A model generated the notes under the pieces. It was not told the DNA's origin and searched no databases. It saw nothing but the letters and a program-made list of their open reading frames with translations. This document shows, piece after piece, positions 41,827 to 50,154 of a DNA stretch of 64,000 nucleotides; position 1 is the stretch's first letter; every line of letters starts with the position of its first letter. The stretch comes from Bog-756 sp035949055 (GTDB taxonomy: Bacteria; Actinomycetota; Acidimicrobiia; Acidimicrobiales; RAAP-2): contig DASZIO010000060.1 in assembly GCA_035949055.1 (NCBI GenBank), positions 124,001 through 188,000 of the forward strand, in the 5' to 3' direction. Position numbers and translations under genes: made by a program.

Positions 41827-43149
41827 TCAGGCCACGCCTGGGGCTTCGAGCTCCCGTCGGATATCGGACGCCCCACCGGAATGGCTGCGTTCGAAGTCCT
41901 GACTGTTGGCTATGGCCACGGCGGCGAGCTGCGACCTGACACCGAGCTTTCGCAGGATGGAACGGATATGAGATCGGACGGTTGTCACCGAGACGACCAG
42001 TTCGTCCGCGATGTCCTGGGCGGATCGCCCGGTGGTGAGATAGAACAGCACCCGGCGCTCGCTGGCCGTCAGTAGCACAAGTGCTTCCATGGGCTGCGGT
42101 ATACGGTCGCCGCCAACCAGTCCCTCCCATGGGTCGTCCACGGCGCCGACTTCAGGCGCGCGGCTCAGCTGGGTCTGCAGCTCGTCGAGGTCCAAGACGA
42201 CTGCAGCCCCCTGGGCCACACACGTTGCCAGTGCGCCCGCCCTGCCTCCGGCACAAACCGCAAGTACACCGATCCCTTCTGTGCAGTACCTGGCGGTCAG
42301 CCGCGCCGAGATGTACCACGTGCTCGAAGCCCACGTGGTGCGGTCACTCGTTGTCTCGTGTTCTCCCTCGAGCACCAGGACGACCAACTCCACCTCGGCG
42401 CCACCGACCTCGAGGACGAGCTGGTCGTCGCAGCCGAGGGCGACGGTCCCCACCTGGTATCCCAGACGCTCCGCCATCGTGGACGCGGCAACGGCGGACA
42501 ACCCGGGAGCACCACCGGAGGTCGGGCACGGGCTGACCACCAGAATCGTTCCTCGGTCACCGGGGACGATGTCGTCGCGTCGGGTGCCGTACCGGGCAAA
42601 GCTGCCTGCCGTGCAGCGTACGACGGTCCGGTGGCGGAACCCTGGTGTCAGGCGAGCCGGCCCGAAGGGCAGTCCGGTCCTGAGGACGCCGCTCGAGCGG
42701 GCGAGGGGAGCCTCAGAGGGATCGACCCCGATCATCCGTTCCACGATGACGGTGGCGGAGGACGAGGCCGGCCCGGCAATGGGACCCAGACCGCCGGCAT
42801 CCCCCTCGGCGGCCCCCGGGCGTCCGCGCGCACCCTCTCCGTCGAGTAACGCACTCAGGCGGACGGCGCGCGCCAAGCGCTCAGCCAACGTCTTTGGGCT
42901 CACGGCATCCGCATCTGGACCGAAGGCCACCGCCACCCGGGATGTCGCGAAGGGGCAGACACGGTCTTCGCCGCGCACGGCCTGTTCGATCTCTTGAAGG
43001 GCAGTGTCGAACACAATCGCTGGGCCCCGGGACTCCCTGCGTGGGGCCTTCGGGTCGAGTCGGAGGTCGACCAGGGCCACCGTCTGGCCCAAGACGCCAG
43101 TCCGCTCGCCAGCATCCACCGCACCGCCTACCGGCTCCTTGGTTGCCAT
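41827..43149 (-). CDS. LuxR-type regulator with degenerate N-terminal domains
   Basis: The product is 440 residues. The C-terminus (about 358-415) is a clear LuxR HTH: LTASERRVLFYLTTGRSAQDIADELVVSVTTVRSHIRSILRKLGV. The N-terminal 1-100 region (VALVDLRLDP...FDTALQEIEQAVRGEDRVCPFATSRVAVAF) has the spacing of a GGDEF-type nucleotidyl cyclase fold but lacks the GGDEF residues. The middle (about 200-330: TILVVSPCPTSGG, MAERLGYQV, ELVVLVLEGEH, GIGVLAVCAGG) looks like a receiver-like alpha/beta domain lacking the usual acidic phosphorylation site. ATG with AGGGG just upstream was chosen. It probably regulates the flanking polysaccharide genes, inferred from position. Confidence 0.75.
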   Translation of the reverse strand: MATKEPVGGAVDAGERTGVLGQTVALVDLRLDPKAPRRESRGPAIVFDTALQEIEQAVRGEDRVCPFATSRVAVAFGPDADAVSPKTLAERLARAVRLSALLDGEGARGRPGAAEGDAGGLGPIAGPASSSATVIVERMIGVDPSEAPLARSSGVLRTGLPFGPARLTPGFRHRTVVRCTAGSFARYGTRRDDIVPGDRGTILVVSPCPTSGGAPGLSAVAASTMAERLGYQVGTVALGCDDQLVLEVGGAEVELVVLVLEGEHETTSDRTTWASSTWYISARLTARYCTEGIGVLAVCAGGRAGALATCVAQGAAVVLDLDELQTQLSRAPEVGAVDDPWEGLVGGDRIPQPMEALVLLTASERRVLFYLTTGRSAQDIADELVVSVTTVRSHIRSILRKLGVRSQLAAVAIANSQDFERSHSGGASDIRRELEAPGVA

Positions 43150-43310
43150 CGTCCCCTGCCCCCTAGCTGCTCCCCAATGCTCGGGGTTCACGGCACAGCT
43201 TCCGCCGTATCCTCCCGCTCGGTGGCAATTGTAGCCATTCCCCTGATTGACGGAAAGACTGATCTCGTCCGTCTTGACGAGGGAATTCCCTGGCCCACCC
43301 CCCAGTGCTC

Positions 43311-44246
43311 TCAGGCGTTGCCTTCGAACCAAGCCACCGTGTCGCGCAGGCCCTCCTCGAGCGTCACCGGTTCGATGTCCGGGAACAGACGCCTGAGTCG
43401 AGACTGATCCGCCTGCGAGTCGTGGATGTCACCCGCCCTCGGCTCGGTGTGGCGGCGGGGGAGGGACCTGTCCAAGATCTTCTCGAGTATCTCAATGAGA
43501 GTGAGGAGCGGGATCCTGGAGCCAAAGGCCAGATTGACCGGCCCGGGATCGCTCAGACCACGAAGAACTGCCTGGCGCAAGACCGCCACCACGCTGCCGA
43601 CGTAGGTGAAGTCGCGGGTCTGGCGCCCGTCGCCGTGCACCGGTAGCGGATCACCGCGAAGCGCACAGGCGACGAAGGTGGGCACGACGGCGGCGTAGGC
43701 GTGGTCAGCGGTCTGCAGTGGACCGAAGACGTTGAAGAAGCGGAAGGCTAGGACGGGAAGGTCGAATGACCGGCCGTAGGCCAGCGTGGCTGACTCCGCC
43801 GCCAGCTTGCTCGCCGCGTACGGGCTCACCGGCATGGTTGCCATGTCCTCCCGTTTGGGCAAGGTCGGATTGGCGCCATACACCGATGAGGACGAGGCCA
43901 TCACCACCTGAGGGCGGCAGCCTCGTCGGGCTGCCTCCAGCACCTCCATGGTGCCGGTGGCATTGACAAGGTGACTGGCCATGGGGTCGGCCAGAGACCG
44001 GGGAACGGATGGCCTGGCGGCCAGATGGACGACCGCAGCCGCGTCCTCGAGGACCCCATCGAGGAGGCCAGGCTCGAGGATGGAGCCTTCGACCAGGTTC
44101 ACGGCGTCTATGCCGGCAAGATTGCGGCGTTGACCGGTCGACAGGTCATCGAGGGCCACTACGTGGTCGACGGCGGCATCGACGGCGAGCGCTCGGCACA
44201 AGTTTGCTCCGATGAATCCGGCTCCTCCGGTCACCACGACCTTCAC
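43311..44246 (-). CDS. NAD-dependent epimerase/dehydratase (UDP-glucose 4-epimerase-like)
   Basis: This 311-residue extended SDR acts on nucleotide sugars. VVTGGAGFIGANLCRAL binds NAD, VVHLAARPSVPRSLADP is typical of UDP-sugar epimerases, ASSSSVYG contains the catalytic Ser/Thr, SPYAASKLAAE contains the YxxxK pair, and FRFFNVFGP and DFTYVGSVV are conserved. It most resembles UDP-GlcNAc or UDP-glucose 4-epimerases of polysaccharide loci. GTG is the start codon. It lies 83 bp downstream of the nucleotide-sugar dehydrogenase on the same strand, so the two may share a transcript. The exact sugar cannot be told. Confidence 0.88.
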   Translation of the reverse strand: MKVVVTGGAGFIGANLCRALAVDAAVDHVVALDDLSTGQRRNLAGIDAVNLVEGSILEPGLLDGVLEDAAAVVHLAARPSVPRSLADPMASHLVNATGTMEVLEAARRGCRPQVVMASSSSVYGANPTLPKREDMATMPVSPYAASKLAAESATLAYGRSFDLPVLAFRFFNVFGPLQTADHAYAAVVPTFVACALRGDPLPVHGDGRQTRDFTYVGSVVAVLRQAVLRGLSDPGPVNLAFGSRIPLLTLIEILEKILDRSLPRRHTEPRAGDIHDSQADQSRLRRLFPDIEPVTLEEGLRDTVAWFEGNA

Positions 44247-44329
44247 GGCCTGACCGCCAGGGTCATCGCCGCCGAAACGTCATGGCACTCGGTGGGGCAG
44301 GTCCTCACTCGGCCGGACACGGGCGGAGA

Positions 44330-45598
44330 CTACAGCCGTTCGATGGTGGGCCCACGCAGGCGGTTCCGGGCATCGAACACATACACGGCATTGGCCCGCA
44401 CCAGCTCGTAGTCGAAGGCGTCGTGATCGGTGATGATCACCGTGGCGTCGGCCGTTCTGATCTCCTCCGCCGTGAGCTCGACCAGGGGATAGGGGACGGA
44501 TTCGTCCACGATGTGTGGATCGACCACGCGAACCTGGGCACCGAGCGCGGCGAGGGACTGAGCGATGGTGCTACCCGGTGCCACGCGAGAGTCTCCGGTG
44601 TTCCGTTTGTAAGCCAGGCCGAGCAGCAGAATTCTCGAGCCGTTGATCGCTCGGCCCATGCGGTTGAAAGCGAGCGCCAGGCGGCCGACGACGTAGTCGG
44701 GCATGTGCTCGTTGACCTCGTTGGCCAGCTCCACAAAGCGGAATGGTCGGCCGAGGCTCCGTCGCACTTTCCATGAGAGATAGCTGGGGTCGATGGGCAG
44801 ACAGTGACCGCCTACGCCGGGTCCTGGGGTGAAGCGCAGGTAGCCGAACGGTTTGGTGGTTGCGGCGTCGATGGCTTCCCAGACGTCGATGTCGAGCTCC
44901 GCTGCGAACATGGCCAATTCGTTGACCAGCGCGATGTTGACGTGTCGGAATGTGTTCTCGAGCAGCTTGGTCAGCTCGGCCTCCCGGGTGCCGGACACCG
45001 CCACTGTCTGTTCGACGAGGCGTCCATAGAACCGCTGCACCATCTCCAGCGAGGGCGGATTGACGCCGGAAACCACCTTCGGCGTGTTCTCCAGTCTCCA
45101 GTCGGGATTACCTGGATCGATTCTCTCGGGGCTGTAGCCGAGGTAGAAGTCGCGCCCGCACGTCAGCCCCGAGCCCTGTTCGAGCCGCGGAGCGACCAGT
45201 TCCTCCGTGGTTCCGGGATAGCTGGTCGACTCGAGGATCACCGTGGCGCCGGGGCGCAGGTGCAGGGCCACGACGGCCGCCGCCTTCTCCACGTGCGAGA
45301 GGTTGGGGAGCCCGTCCCGCAGCGGGGTGGGCACGTCGATGACGGCGATGTCGAATCCGGCTATCCGGTCGGGGTCGTCGGTTGCCAGGTAGCGCTCAGT
45401 GGCGAGGGCCTCACGAATGCGGGAGTCCGGAACGTCTTCGACATAGGAGGTCGCGGCGGCCAGCCGCTTGATGCGCTCCATGTCGACGTCGAACCCCACC
45501 ACGTCGAACCCGACCTCGACGGCTCGGAGGGCCAGGGGCAGGCCGACGTAACCCTGACCGACAACGACGAGCCGGGTCGGCCCGTCGTCCTGCCTCAC
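44330..45598 (-). CDS. Nucleotide-sugar 6-dehydrogenase (UDP-N-acetylhexosamine dehydrogenase, WecC/WbpA type)
   Basis: This 422-residue enzyme oxidises C6 of a UDP-HexNAc to the uronic acid with two NAD+. RLVVVGQGYVGLPLALRA is the N-terminal Rossmann motif. VIDVPTPL, ESTSYPGTTEE, LGYSPERIDPGN, KLLENTFRHVNIALVNELA and PGVGGHCLPIDPSYL (the active-site Cys) are those of the WecC/TviB/WbpA group rather than UDP-glucose dehydrogenase. GTG after an Arg-rich stretch was taken as start. It starts 22 bp after the stop of the membrane 4,6-dehydratase gene. Together with the amidotransferase at 61.5 kb it could yield an amidated uronic acid. Confidence 0.87.
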   Translation of the reverse strand: MRQDDGPTRLVVVGQGYVGLPLALRAVEVGFDVVGFDVDMERIKRLAAATSYVEDVPDSRIREALATERYLATDDPDRIAGFDIAVIDVPTPLRDGLPNLSHVEKAAAVVALHLRPGATVILESTSYPGTTEELVAPRLEQGSGLTCGRDFYLGYSPERIDPGNPDWRLENTPKVVSGVNPPSLEMVQRFYGRLVEQTVAVSGTREAELTKLLENTFRHVNIALVNELAMFAAELDIDVWEAIDAATTKPFGYLRFTPGPGVGGHCLPIDPSYLSWKVRRSLGRPFRFVELANEVNEHMPDYVVGRLALAFNRMGRAINGSRILLLGLAYKRNTGDSRVAPGSTIAQSLAALGAQVRVVDPHIVDESVPYPLVELTAEEIRTADATVIITDHDAFDYELVRANAVYVFDARNRLRGPTIERL

Positions 45599-45620
45599 GC
45601 CGTGACGTCCGACCGCTGGA

Positions 45621-47687
45621 TCACGCCGGGACCTGCGCCGAGCTGTCCGCCGTGGATTCGGCGGCCAGCGGCTCGAGGGCACCGTCATCCGTCGCCGATC
45701 CTGGGTCTGCTGAGATCAAGCCCACATCGCCATCTGCGTTGGATTCGACATACCGGGGAGACCCTGAAGTTGCCGCGATGGCGAACACCAGGCCCCGTAC
45801 TCCGGCGGCGTCCCGCTGCCCGGCGGCCTCACGGAGTTGCTCGAGCGAGGTGGCGATCCCCTCCGGCGGGACCGTGATCGGGATGAGCTGATTGATGTAG
45901 GGATGGTAGGTGGTGAGGACCTCTTCGTCGGGAGTGCGGAGCTCCTCTTTGAACTTCTCGCCCGGCCGGGCTCCCACGATGTCGATCGGGATGTCCACGC
46001 CCACCCGATAGCCCGAGAGTCGGATCATCCGCTCGGCGAGGTCCAGGATACGGACCGGCTCGCCCATCTCGAGCATGAAGATCTCGCCGCCGCCATCCGA
46101 CAACATCGACGACTCGAGCACCAGTTGCACAGCCTCTTCAACGCTCATGAAGAACCGCGTCATGCGTGCGTCGGTGACCGTGACAGGGCCGCCGTTGGCG
46201 ATCTGCCGGGAAAATGTCGGGATCACACTGCCGCGGCTGCCGAGCACGTTGCCGAAGCGAACCGTGCAATAGGAGGCTCCACGGGGAGCGTGGGCGAGGA
46301 CGATCTGCTCGGCCAGGCGCTTGGTGGCTCCCATGACGCTTGAGGGCCGGACGGCCTTGTCCGAGGAGATCTGAACGAAGCGCTGGGTGCCGACGCCCGT
46401 GGCCGCCGTCACCACGTTCAGTGTACCGAACACGTTGGTGGAGACGGCCTCGATCGGATGGTTCTCGAGCACCGGGACGTGCTTGTGGCCGGCGGCGTGG
46501 AAAACGACCTCGGGGCGATATCGGTTGAAGACGTCCGTGACAGCCGACTCGTCTGTGATGTCGACGAGAGCCTGCTCGGTCGGGCCGGCGATGGTGGCCA
46601 CCGTGTCGTGCAGGTGGGTCTCGTCGTGGTCCAGCAGCACGAGGATGGCTGGATCGAGATCAGCCACCTGGCGGCAGATCTCCGACCCGATGGAACCGCC
46701 TGCCCCGGTGACAAGCACGCGGCGCCCTTCCAGCGAGCGCCTCACCGTGGCGAGGTCGATGGGTATCGGATCGCGGCCCAGCAGATCCTCGATCTGAGGT
46801 TCGCGGAGCGTGCGCAGCGGCGCCACCGTTGCGCCCCCATCGACCAAGTGGCTCACGCCCGGGAGCACCTTCATGGTGAGCCCAGCCTTCTCGCAGGCCA
46901 CCAGGACTTTCTCGACGGTCTCCCGGGGCGGGTCGGGGATGGTCAGGAGGACCTGCTGGAGGGTGTAGCGGCTGGCGGCGCTCGGGATGTCGTCGATGGT
47001 GCCGACCACCGGCACCCCGACCATGGACAGTCCATGGGCCCTGGGGTCGTCATCGAAAACCGCCACGGGGACGAGCCCAGCTCCCGGACTGCGCAGCATC
47101 TCGCGGATGGCCGCGGCACCTGCGTCCCGACTTCCGACCACGGCAACTCGCATGCCGACCCGGCGCGCCCCGCGCTGCCAGGCGAAGAGTCTCGAATGGA
47201 ATCGCAGAACTCCCATGCCCATGGTGGCGAACATGCACCCGACGACGATCACCGTCAGCGGGACGCGTTCGAATTGGGCGCCCTTGCCGAGCGGGTACAA
47301 GGCCACCAGCACCGACACGATGACCGCGGCGGAAAGGATCAGCTGGCGGGCCTCCTCGACACCTGCATGTCGCCACATGCGCCCATACAGCCCGAAGACG
47401 TGGTTCGCGACCAAGGTGACTACCAGAGCGGTCACGAGGAAGGTGGCGAGATGCTGCCAGTAGAGACCGGGCGCCTTGTCGCGGAAGTAGATGACTTGGG
47501 CGACGCTGTACCCGGCCACCACGCATACCGCATCGAGGGCGGTGAATACCAAGCGGGACCGAATCCGGCTGGCTCTGACGGCGACGTTGGTCCGGTGGGG
47601 ATCGGACGCGAGCGCCTTGTCCGACGAAGAGCCGACGTTCGCCTCAGGTAGCATGTCGAGCTCCCTCTCCGACTGAGTGTCCCCCAT
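45621..47687 (-). CDS. Membrane nucleotide-sugar 4,6-dehydratase (FlaA1/PglF/CapD type)
   Basis: This 688-residue polysaccharide-biosynthesis protein has four N-terminal membrane helices (about 45-165), a CoA-binding/Rossmann-like segment (VGMRVAVVGSRDAGAAAIREML) and a catalytic SDR domain: VLVTGAGGSIGSEICRQV, FHAAGHKHVPVLE, SSDKAVRPSSVMGATKRLAE and the RFGNVLGSRGSVIPTF signature. As in PglF and CapD, Met (SVMGATKR) replaces the classical catalytic Tyr. It converts UDP-GlcNAc to a UDP-4-keto-6-deoxy sugar. A long acidic tail follows. I chose the ATG 9 nt after AAGGGGGG. It heads a minus-strand group with the dehydrogenase and epimerase. Confidence 0.9.
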   Translation of the reverse strand: MGDTQSERELDMLPEANVGSSSDKALASDPHRTNVAVRASRIRSRLVFTALDAVCVVAGYSVAQVIYFRDKAPGLYWQHLATFLVTALVVTLVANHVFGLYGRMWRHAGVEEARQLILSAAVIVSVLVALYPLGKGAQFERVPLTVIVVGCMFATMGMGVLRFHSRLFAWQRGARRVGMRVAVVGSRDAGAAAIREMLRSPGAGLVPVAVFDDDPRAHGLSMVGVPVVGTIDDIPSAASRYTLQQVLLTIPDPPRETVEKVLVACEKAGLTMKVLPGVSHLVDGGATVAPLRTLREPQIEDLLGRDPIPIDLATVRRSLEGRRVLVTGAGGSIGSEICRQVADLDPAILVLLDHDETHLHDTVATIAGPTEQALVDITDESAVTDVFNRYRPEVVFHAAGHKHVPVLENHPIEAVSTNVFGTLNVVTAATGVGTQRFVQISSDKAVRPSSVMGATKRLAEQIVLAHAPRGASYCTVRFGNVLGSRGSVIPTFSRQIANGGPVTVTDARMTRFFMSVEEAVQLVLESSMLSDGGGEIFMLEMGEPVRILDLAERMIRLSGYRVGVDIPIDIVGARPGEKFKEELRTPDEEVLTTYHPYINQLIPITVPPEGIATSLEQLREAAGQRDAAGVRGLVFAIAATSGSPRYVESNADGDVGLISADPGSATDDGALEPLAAESTADSSAQVPA

Positions 47688-47984
47688 GCAGCTTGGCCCC
47701 CCTTTGGTCCGTAAGCCCGACCGCTCTCCGCCTAAGCGCACTGTTCAGTCCGATCCCGTGACGAACCGGACTATCTCTGACACCAGGGTGTCAGCGCTAC
47801 GTGTCCACCTCATTTCCACCGGAATCACTGAGTTCCGCCGGTTGACGCTGGCGTCTCGACCATCGAAAGTCAGACCGGGATGAAACTGCCCGTGGGCTCA
47901 TACTGTCATCCCCCGAGAGGGCGCCGTCAAGTGCCCCGGCCCCGGCGGCTGCCATCCATCAAGGTGGGATGGCTTCGACCAGCC

Positions 47985-48036
47985 GATCAACGAACCTATC
48001 CTCAAGAATCGATCAACGCACCTATCCTCAAAATTG
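47985..48036 (+). repeat. Two 26-bp direct repeats
   Basis: GATCAACGAACCTATCCTCA and GATCAACGCACCTATCCTCA begin two adjacent 26-bp units. The region is far less GC-rich than its surroundings. Confidence 0.85.
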
Positions 48037-48040
48037 AGGA
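48025..48040 (+). promoter_or_regulatory. Inverted repeat TCCTCAA-AA-TTGAGGA
   Basis: A 7-bp perfect dyad with a 2-bp centre spans the end of the second direct repeat; the half-site TCCTCAA also occurs in the first repeat. It is a candidate operator for a dimeric regulator such as the LuxR-type protein nearby, though no binding site is known. Confidence 0.4.
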
Positions 48041-48180
48041 CAACTGCGAAATTGGGTAGAAATGCAGAATTGGGTACAACTAGCTGTCAGATGGACCGCA
48101 GAGATGACAGGAAGCGAATCGGAGCAGGCAGATCGTGGCGTCCGGAGATCGAGCCTGGTGGCATCAGACCGGGGGCCGAG

Positions 48181-48264
48181 CCCGGTGGTTGGAGAGTCGG
48201 GCCCGATGGTTGGAGAGTCGGGCCCGATGGTTGGAGAGTCGGGCCCGGTGGATGGAGAGTGCCG
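48181..48264 (+). repeat. Four tandem 21-bp repeats
   Basis: Units begin CCCGRTGG and share TTGGAGAGTCGGG; copies 2 and 3 are identical, copy 1 differs by one base, and copy 4 is divergent at both ends. The period is a multiple of three, so frames stay open across them. Confidence 0.9.
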
Positions 48265-48423
48265 CGTGGCCGCCGCTTGAGCGTCGGATACTTCGTGGTG
48301 TCAGGACCGCTGGTGTCCTCCACCGGCGAACCCGCGGTCCGTCCGGCGCGGATCAGGGTCGCGCATCGGTACCACTGCAGCCGCAGCGGTCCCAGACGGG
48401 TGCCCGGGCACCCTGCGGTGATG

Positions 48424-48451
48424 TTCAACTACCCAGGCTGAGGTGTAGAAT
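48424..48451 (+). promoter_or_regulatory. Promoter of the Wzz-like gene
   Basis: TTCAAC (48424-48429) and TAGAAT (48446-48451) are 16 bp apart, the best -35/-10 pair in the region. A start near 48458 leaves a leader with GGGAG 4 nt before the ATG at 48485. Confidence 0.5.
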
Positions 48452-48484
48452 CAGCGCCTACCTCGGGCAGGAATCGGGAGAACC

Positions 48485-50131
48485 ATGGAGCCAATCGACT
48501 ATGGGGGGGCGCTCCGGCGCAGTTGGCGGCTGCTGATCGCGCTCGCCATCCTGGGTGCCGTCATTGCGGTGCTCGTCCCGGTCGGCCACGCGAAGAAAGA
48601 CAAGTCCGCGGTGCCGTACACGGCCACCGCCATCGTCGGCACGCCGCCCAACGGTCAAAACAGCCCGCTGAACGGCGGCGTGACGTCCGCCCAGATCGCG
48701 TTCGTCGGGAACCAGACAAGTACACTGCAGGACGTCGCTGACGCAGCCGGACTCGATGTCCCGGCTGCCGAGCTGCCCTCATACCTGTCTGCTTCCATAG
48801 CTGCCTCCGGTTCCCCGGGTTCGGCGCAAGCAGCAGGTGGCACGATCAAGCGGAACACGCCAACCGTCGTCCACCTCACGGCGAGCGGCAGCACCGCTGA
48901 CCAGGCGGTCAACTTGGCCAACGTGTACGCGGTCGTGTTGCAGAGCGACGTGACCACGGCCGCCACCGACCGGCAGGCGTCGAACCCGAAGTCCGCGGCC
49001 AGCCAGGGGGGCACCGCGTACACCGGATACGAAGTGATCGCCCAAGCCACCGGTGCGGCCCATGGCACCAAGGTCAAGGCCAGCCTGGGCGCTAGCCGGA
49101 AGGTGCGCCTCGTGGCTGGCCTGGTCATCGGCGCTCTGGTCGGTGCGGCCATCGTCCTGCTGCGGGAGCTCCTCGACAAGCGCCTGCGCAACGCGGCCAG
49201 GGCCGAAGCCAATTTCGGGTTTCCTGTCGTCGTGGAGATCCCCTCGGGCTCCTTGGGTGCGGCGTCGGCCCTGCCGGGCCTGGCGCCGATGGTCGACGTG
49301 ATCCGGGACCCGGACTCACCCGGGGCGGAGGCTTATCGGATGCTGCGGGTGTCGGTGATGTTCGAAAACCTGGCGTCGCTGTCCGGGCCGACCGACCCCT
49401 ACGCCGTGGGTTTCGACGCGGCCAAGCTCGGGCAGCCACGGGCCGACCAGCCGATCGAGGCCGGTGCCGTGCACGAAGTTGGTGACCGGCACGTCGTGCT
49501 CGTGGCATCGGCGGGAACCGAACCGTCCCGTCCCTATGTGGCCGCCAACCTGGCCGCCATCTACGCCGAGGCCGGCGACCGGGTCGTGGTCATCAGCACC
49601 GGCGAAGTCGAGGCGGCAACCAACGGCTCGCACTCCACCACGGTGAGCGGCGAGATCCGGCCCGAGGACATCGAGGCCCATCTCGAGCTGTCGAGGCTCG
49701 AGCATGTGTCTCGCCTTCCCTTGAGCCCGTTCATCCAGAGGAGCGGACAGCTGGTGACACGGATGCCGGCGGTGCTCGATGCAGCCCGGCAGGTATCTGA
49801 TGTGATCATCGTCGAAGTACCTCCGCTGCTGGGGGTGCACCACGCCGAGGCGCTGGCCCGCTATGTGGACGTGGTGCTCGTGGTGGCAGAGTGCCGATTC
49901 ACCACCTTCGACCATGCCCGTCGGGGCGGTGATCTGCTCCGCCGGATGGGAGCCCCGGTGCTTGGCATCGTGCTCACCGGCGTGCGGGGCGCGCACTTGG
50001 ACGCCCGTCCGGCTGCGCTCAACAGGGCGCCGGCCGCGGCCGAAGAGCCGCAACGGCACGATGAGCCGGCCGTTGCCATCGGCGCCGGGGCCGGTTCGTC
50101 CTCAGGTCCGGCTTCCGACAGCCAGGTCTGA
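48485..50131 (+). CDS. Wzz/BY-kinase-like polysaccharide co-polymerase with degenerate ATPase domain
   Basis: This 548-residue protein is built like a Wzz-BY-kinase fusion: helix 1 (about 15-33), an extracytoplasmic region (35-200), helix 2 (about 208-226, RLVAGLVIGALVGAAIVLL) and a cytoplasmic MinD/CpsD-like domain. The ATPase core is degenerate. The Walker A position reads ASAGTEPSRPYVAANLA, with no GKS/T; Walker A' reads VVVISTGEV instead of an Asp-rich motif; Walker B reads DVIIVEVPP. No Tyr-rich tail is present. It therefore probably sets chain length or scaffolds export without kinase activity. ATG with GGGAG 4 nt upstream. It precedes a polymerase-like gene. Confidence 0.8.
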   Translation: MEPIDYGGALRRSWRLLIALAILGAVIAVLVPVGHAKKDKSAVPYTATAIVGTPPNGQNSPLNGGVTSAQIAFVGNQTSTLQDVADAAGLDVPAAELPSYLSASIAASGSPGSAQAAGGTIKRNTPTVVHLTASGSTADQAVNLANVYAVVLQSDVTTAATDRQASNPKSAASQGGTAYTGYEVIAQATGAAHGTKVKASLGASRKVRLVAGLVIGALVGAAIVLLRELLDKRLRNAARAEANFGFPVVVEIPSGSLGAASALPGLAPMVDVIRDPDSPGAEAYRMLRVSVMFENLASLSGPTDPYAVGFDAAKLGQPRADQPIEAGAVHEVGDRHVVLVASAGTEPSRPYVAANLAAIYAEAGDRVVVISTGEVEAATNGSHSTTVSGEIRPEDIEAHLELSRLEHVSRLPLSPFIQRSGQLVTRMPAVLDAARQVSDVIIVEVPPLLGVHHAEALARYVDVVLVVAECRFTTFDHARRGGDLLRRMGAPVLGIVLTGVRGAHLDARPAALNRAPAAAEEPQRHDEPAVAIGAGAGSSSGPASDSQV

Positions 50132-50154
50132 TCCCGAACCGGCCGCTCAACCAC

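Larger units (their letters stand above)
47688..48423 (+). other. Long divergent intergenic region with repeats
   Basis: About 740 bp separate the dehydratase gene (minus) from the Wzz-like gene (plus). It contains two 26-bp direct repeats plus an inverted repeat (47985-48040), two AATTGGGTA copies (about 48049-48075), and four 21-bp tandem repeats (48181-48264). An open frame crosses the tandem repeats, but it opens at TTG without a ribosome site and has no family character. I treat the region as regulatory. Confidence 0.5.

Noticed and set aside
48181..48264. CRISPR-like array
   Set aside because: The units are contiguous with no spacers between them.
48034..48441. 135-codon ORF across the 21-bp repeats with a Gly-Trp-Arg-Val repeat
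   Set aside because: It opens with TTG, has no ribosome site, and the frame stays open only because the repeat period is a multiple of three; antisense is open too.
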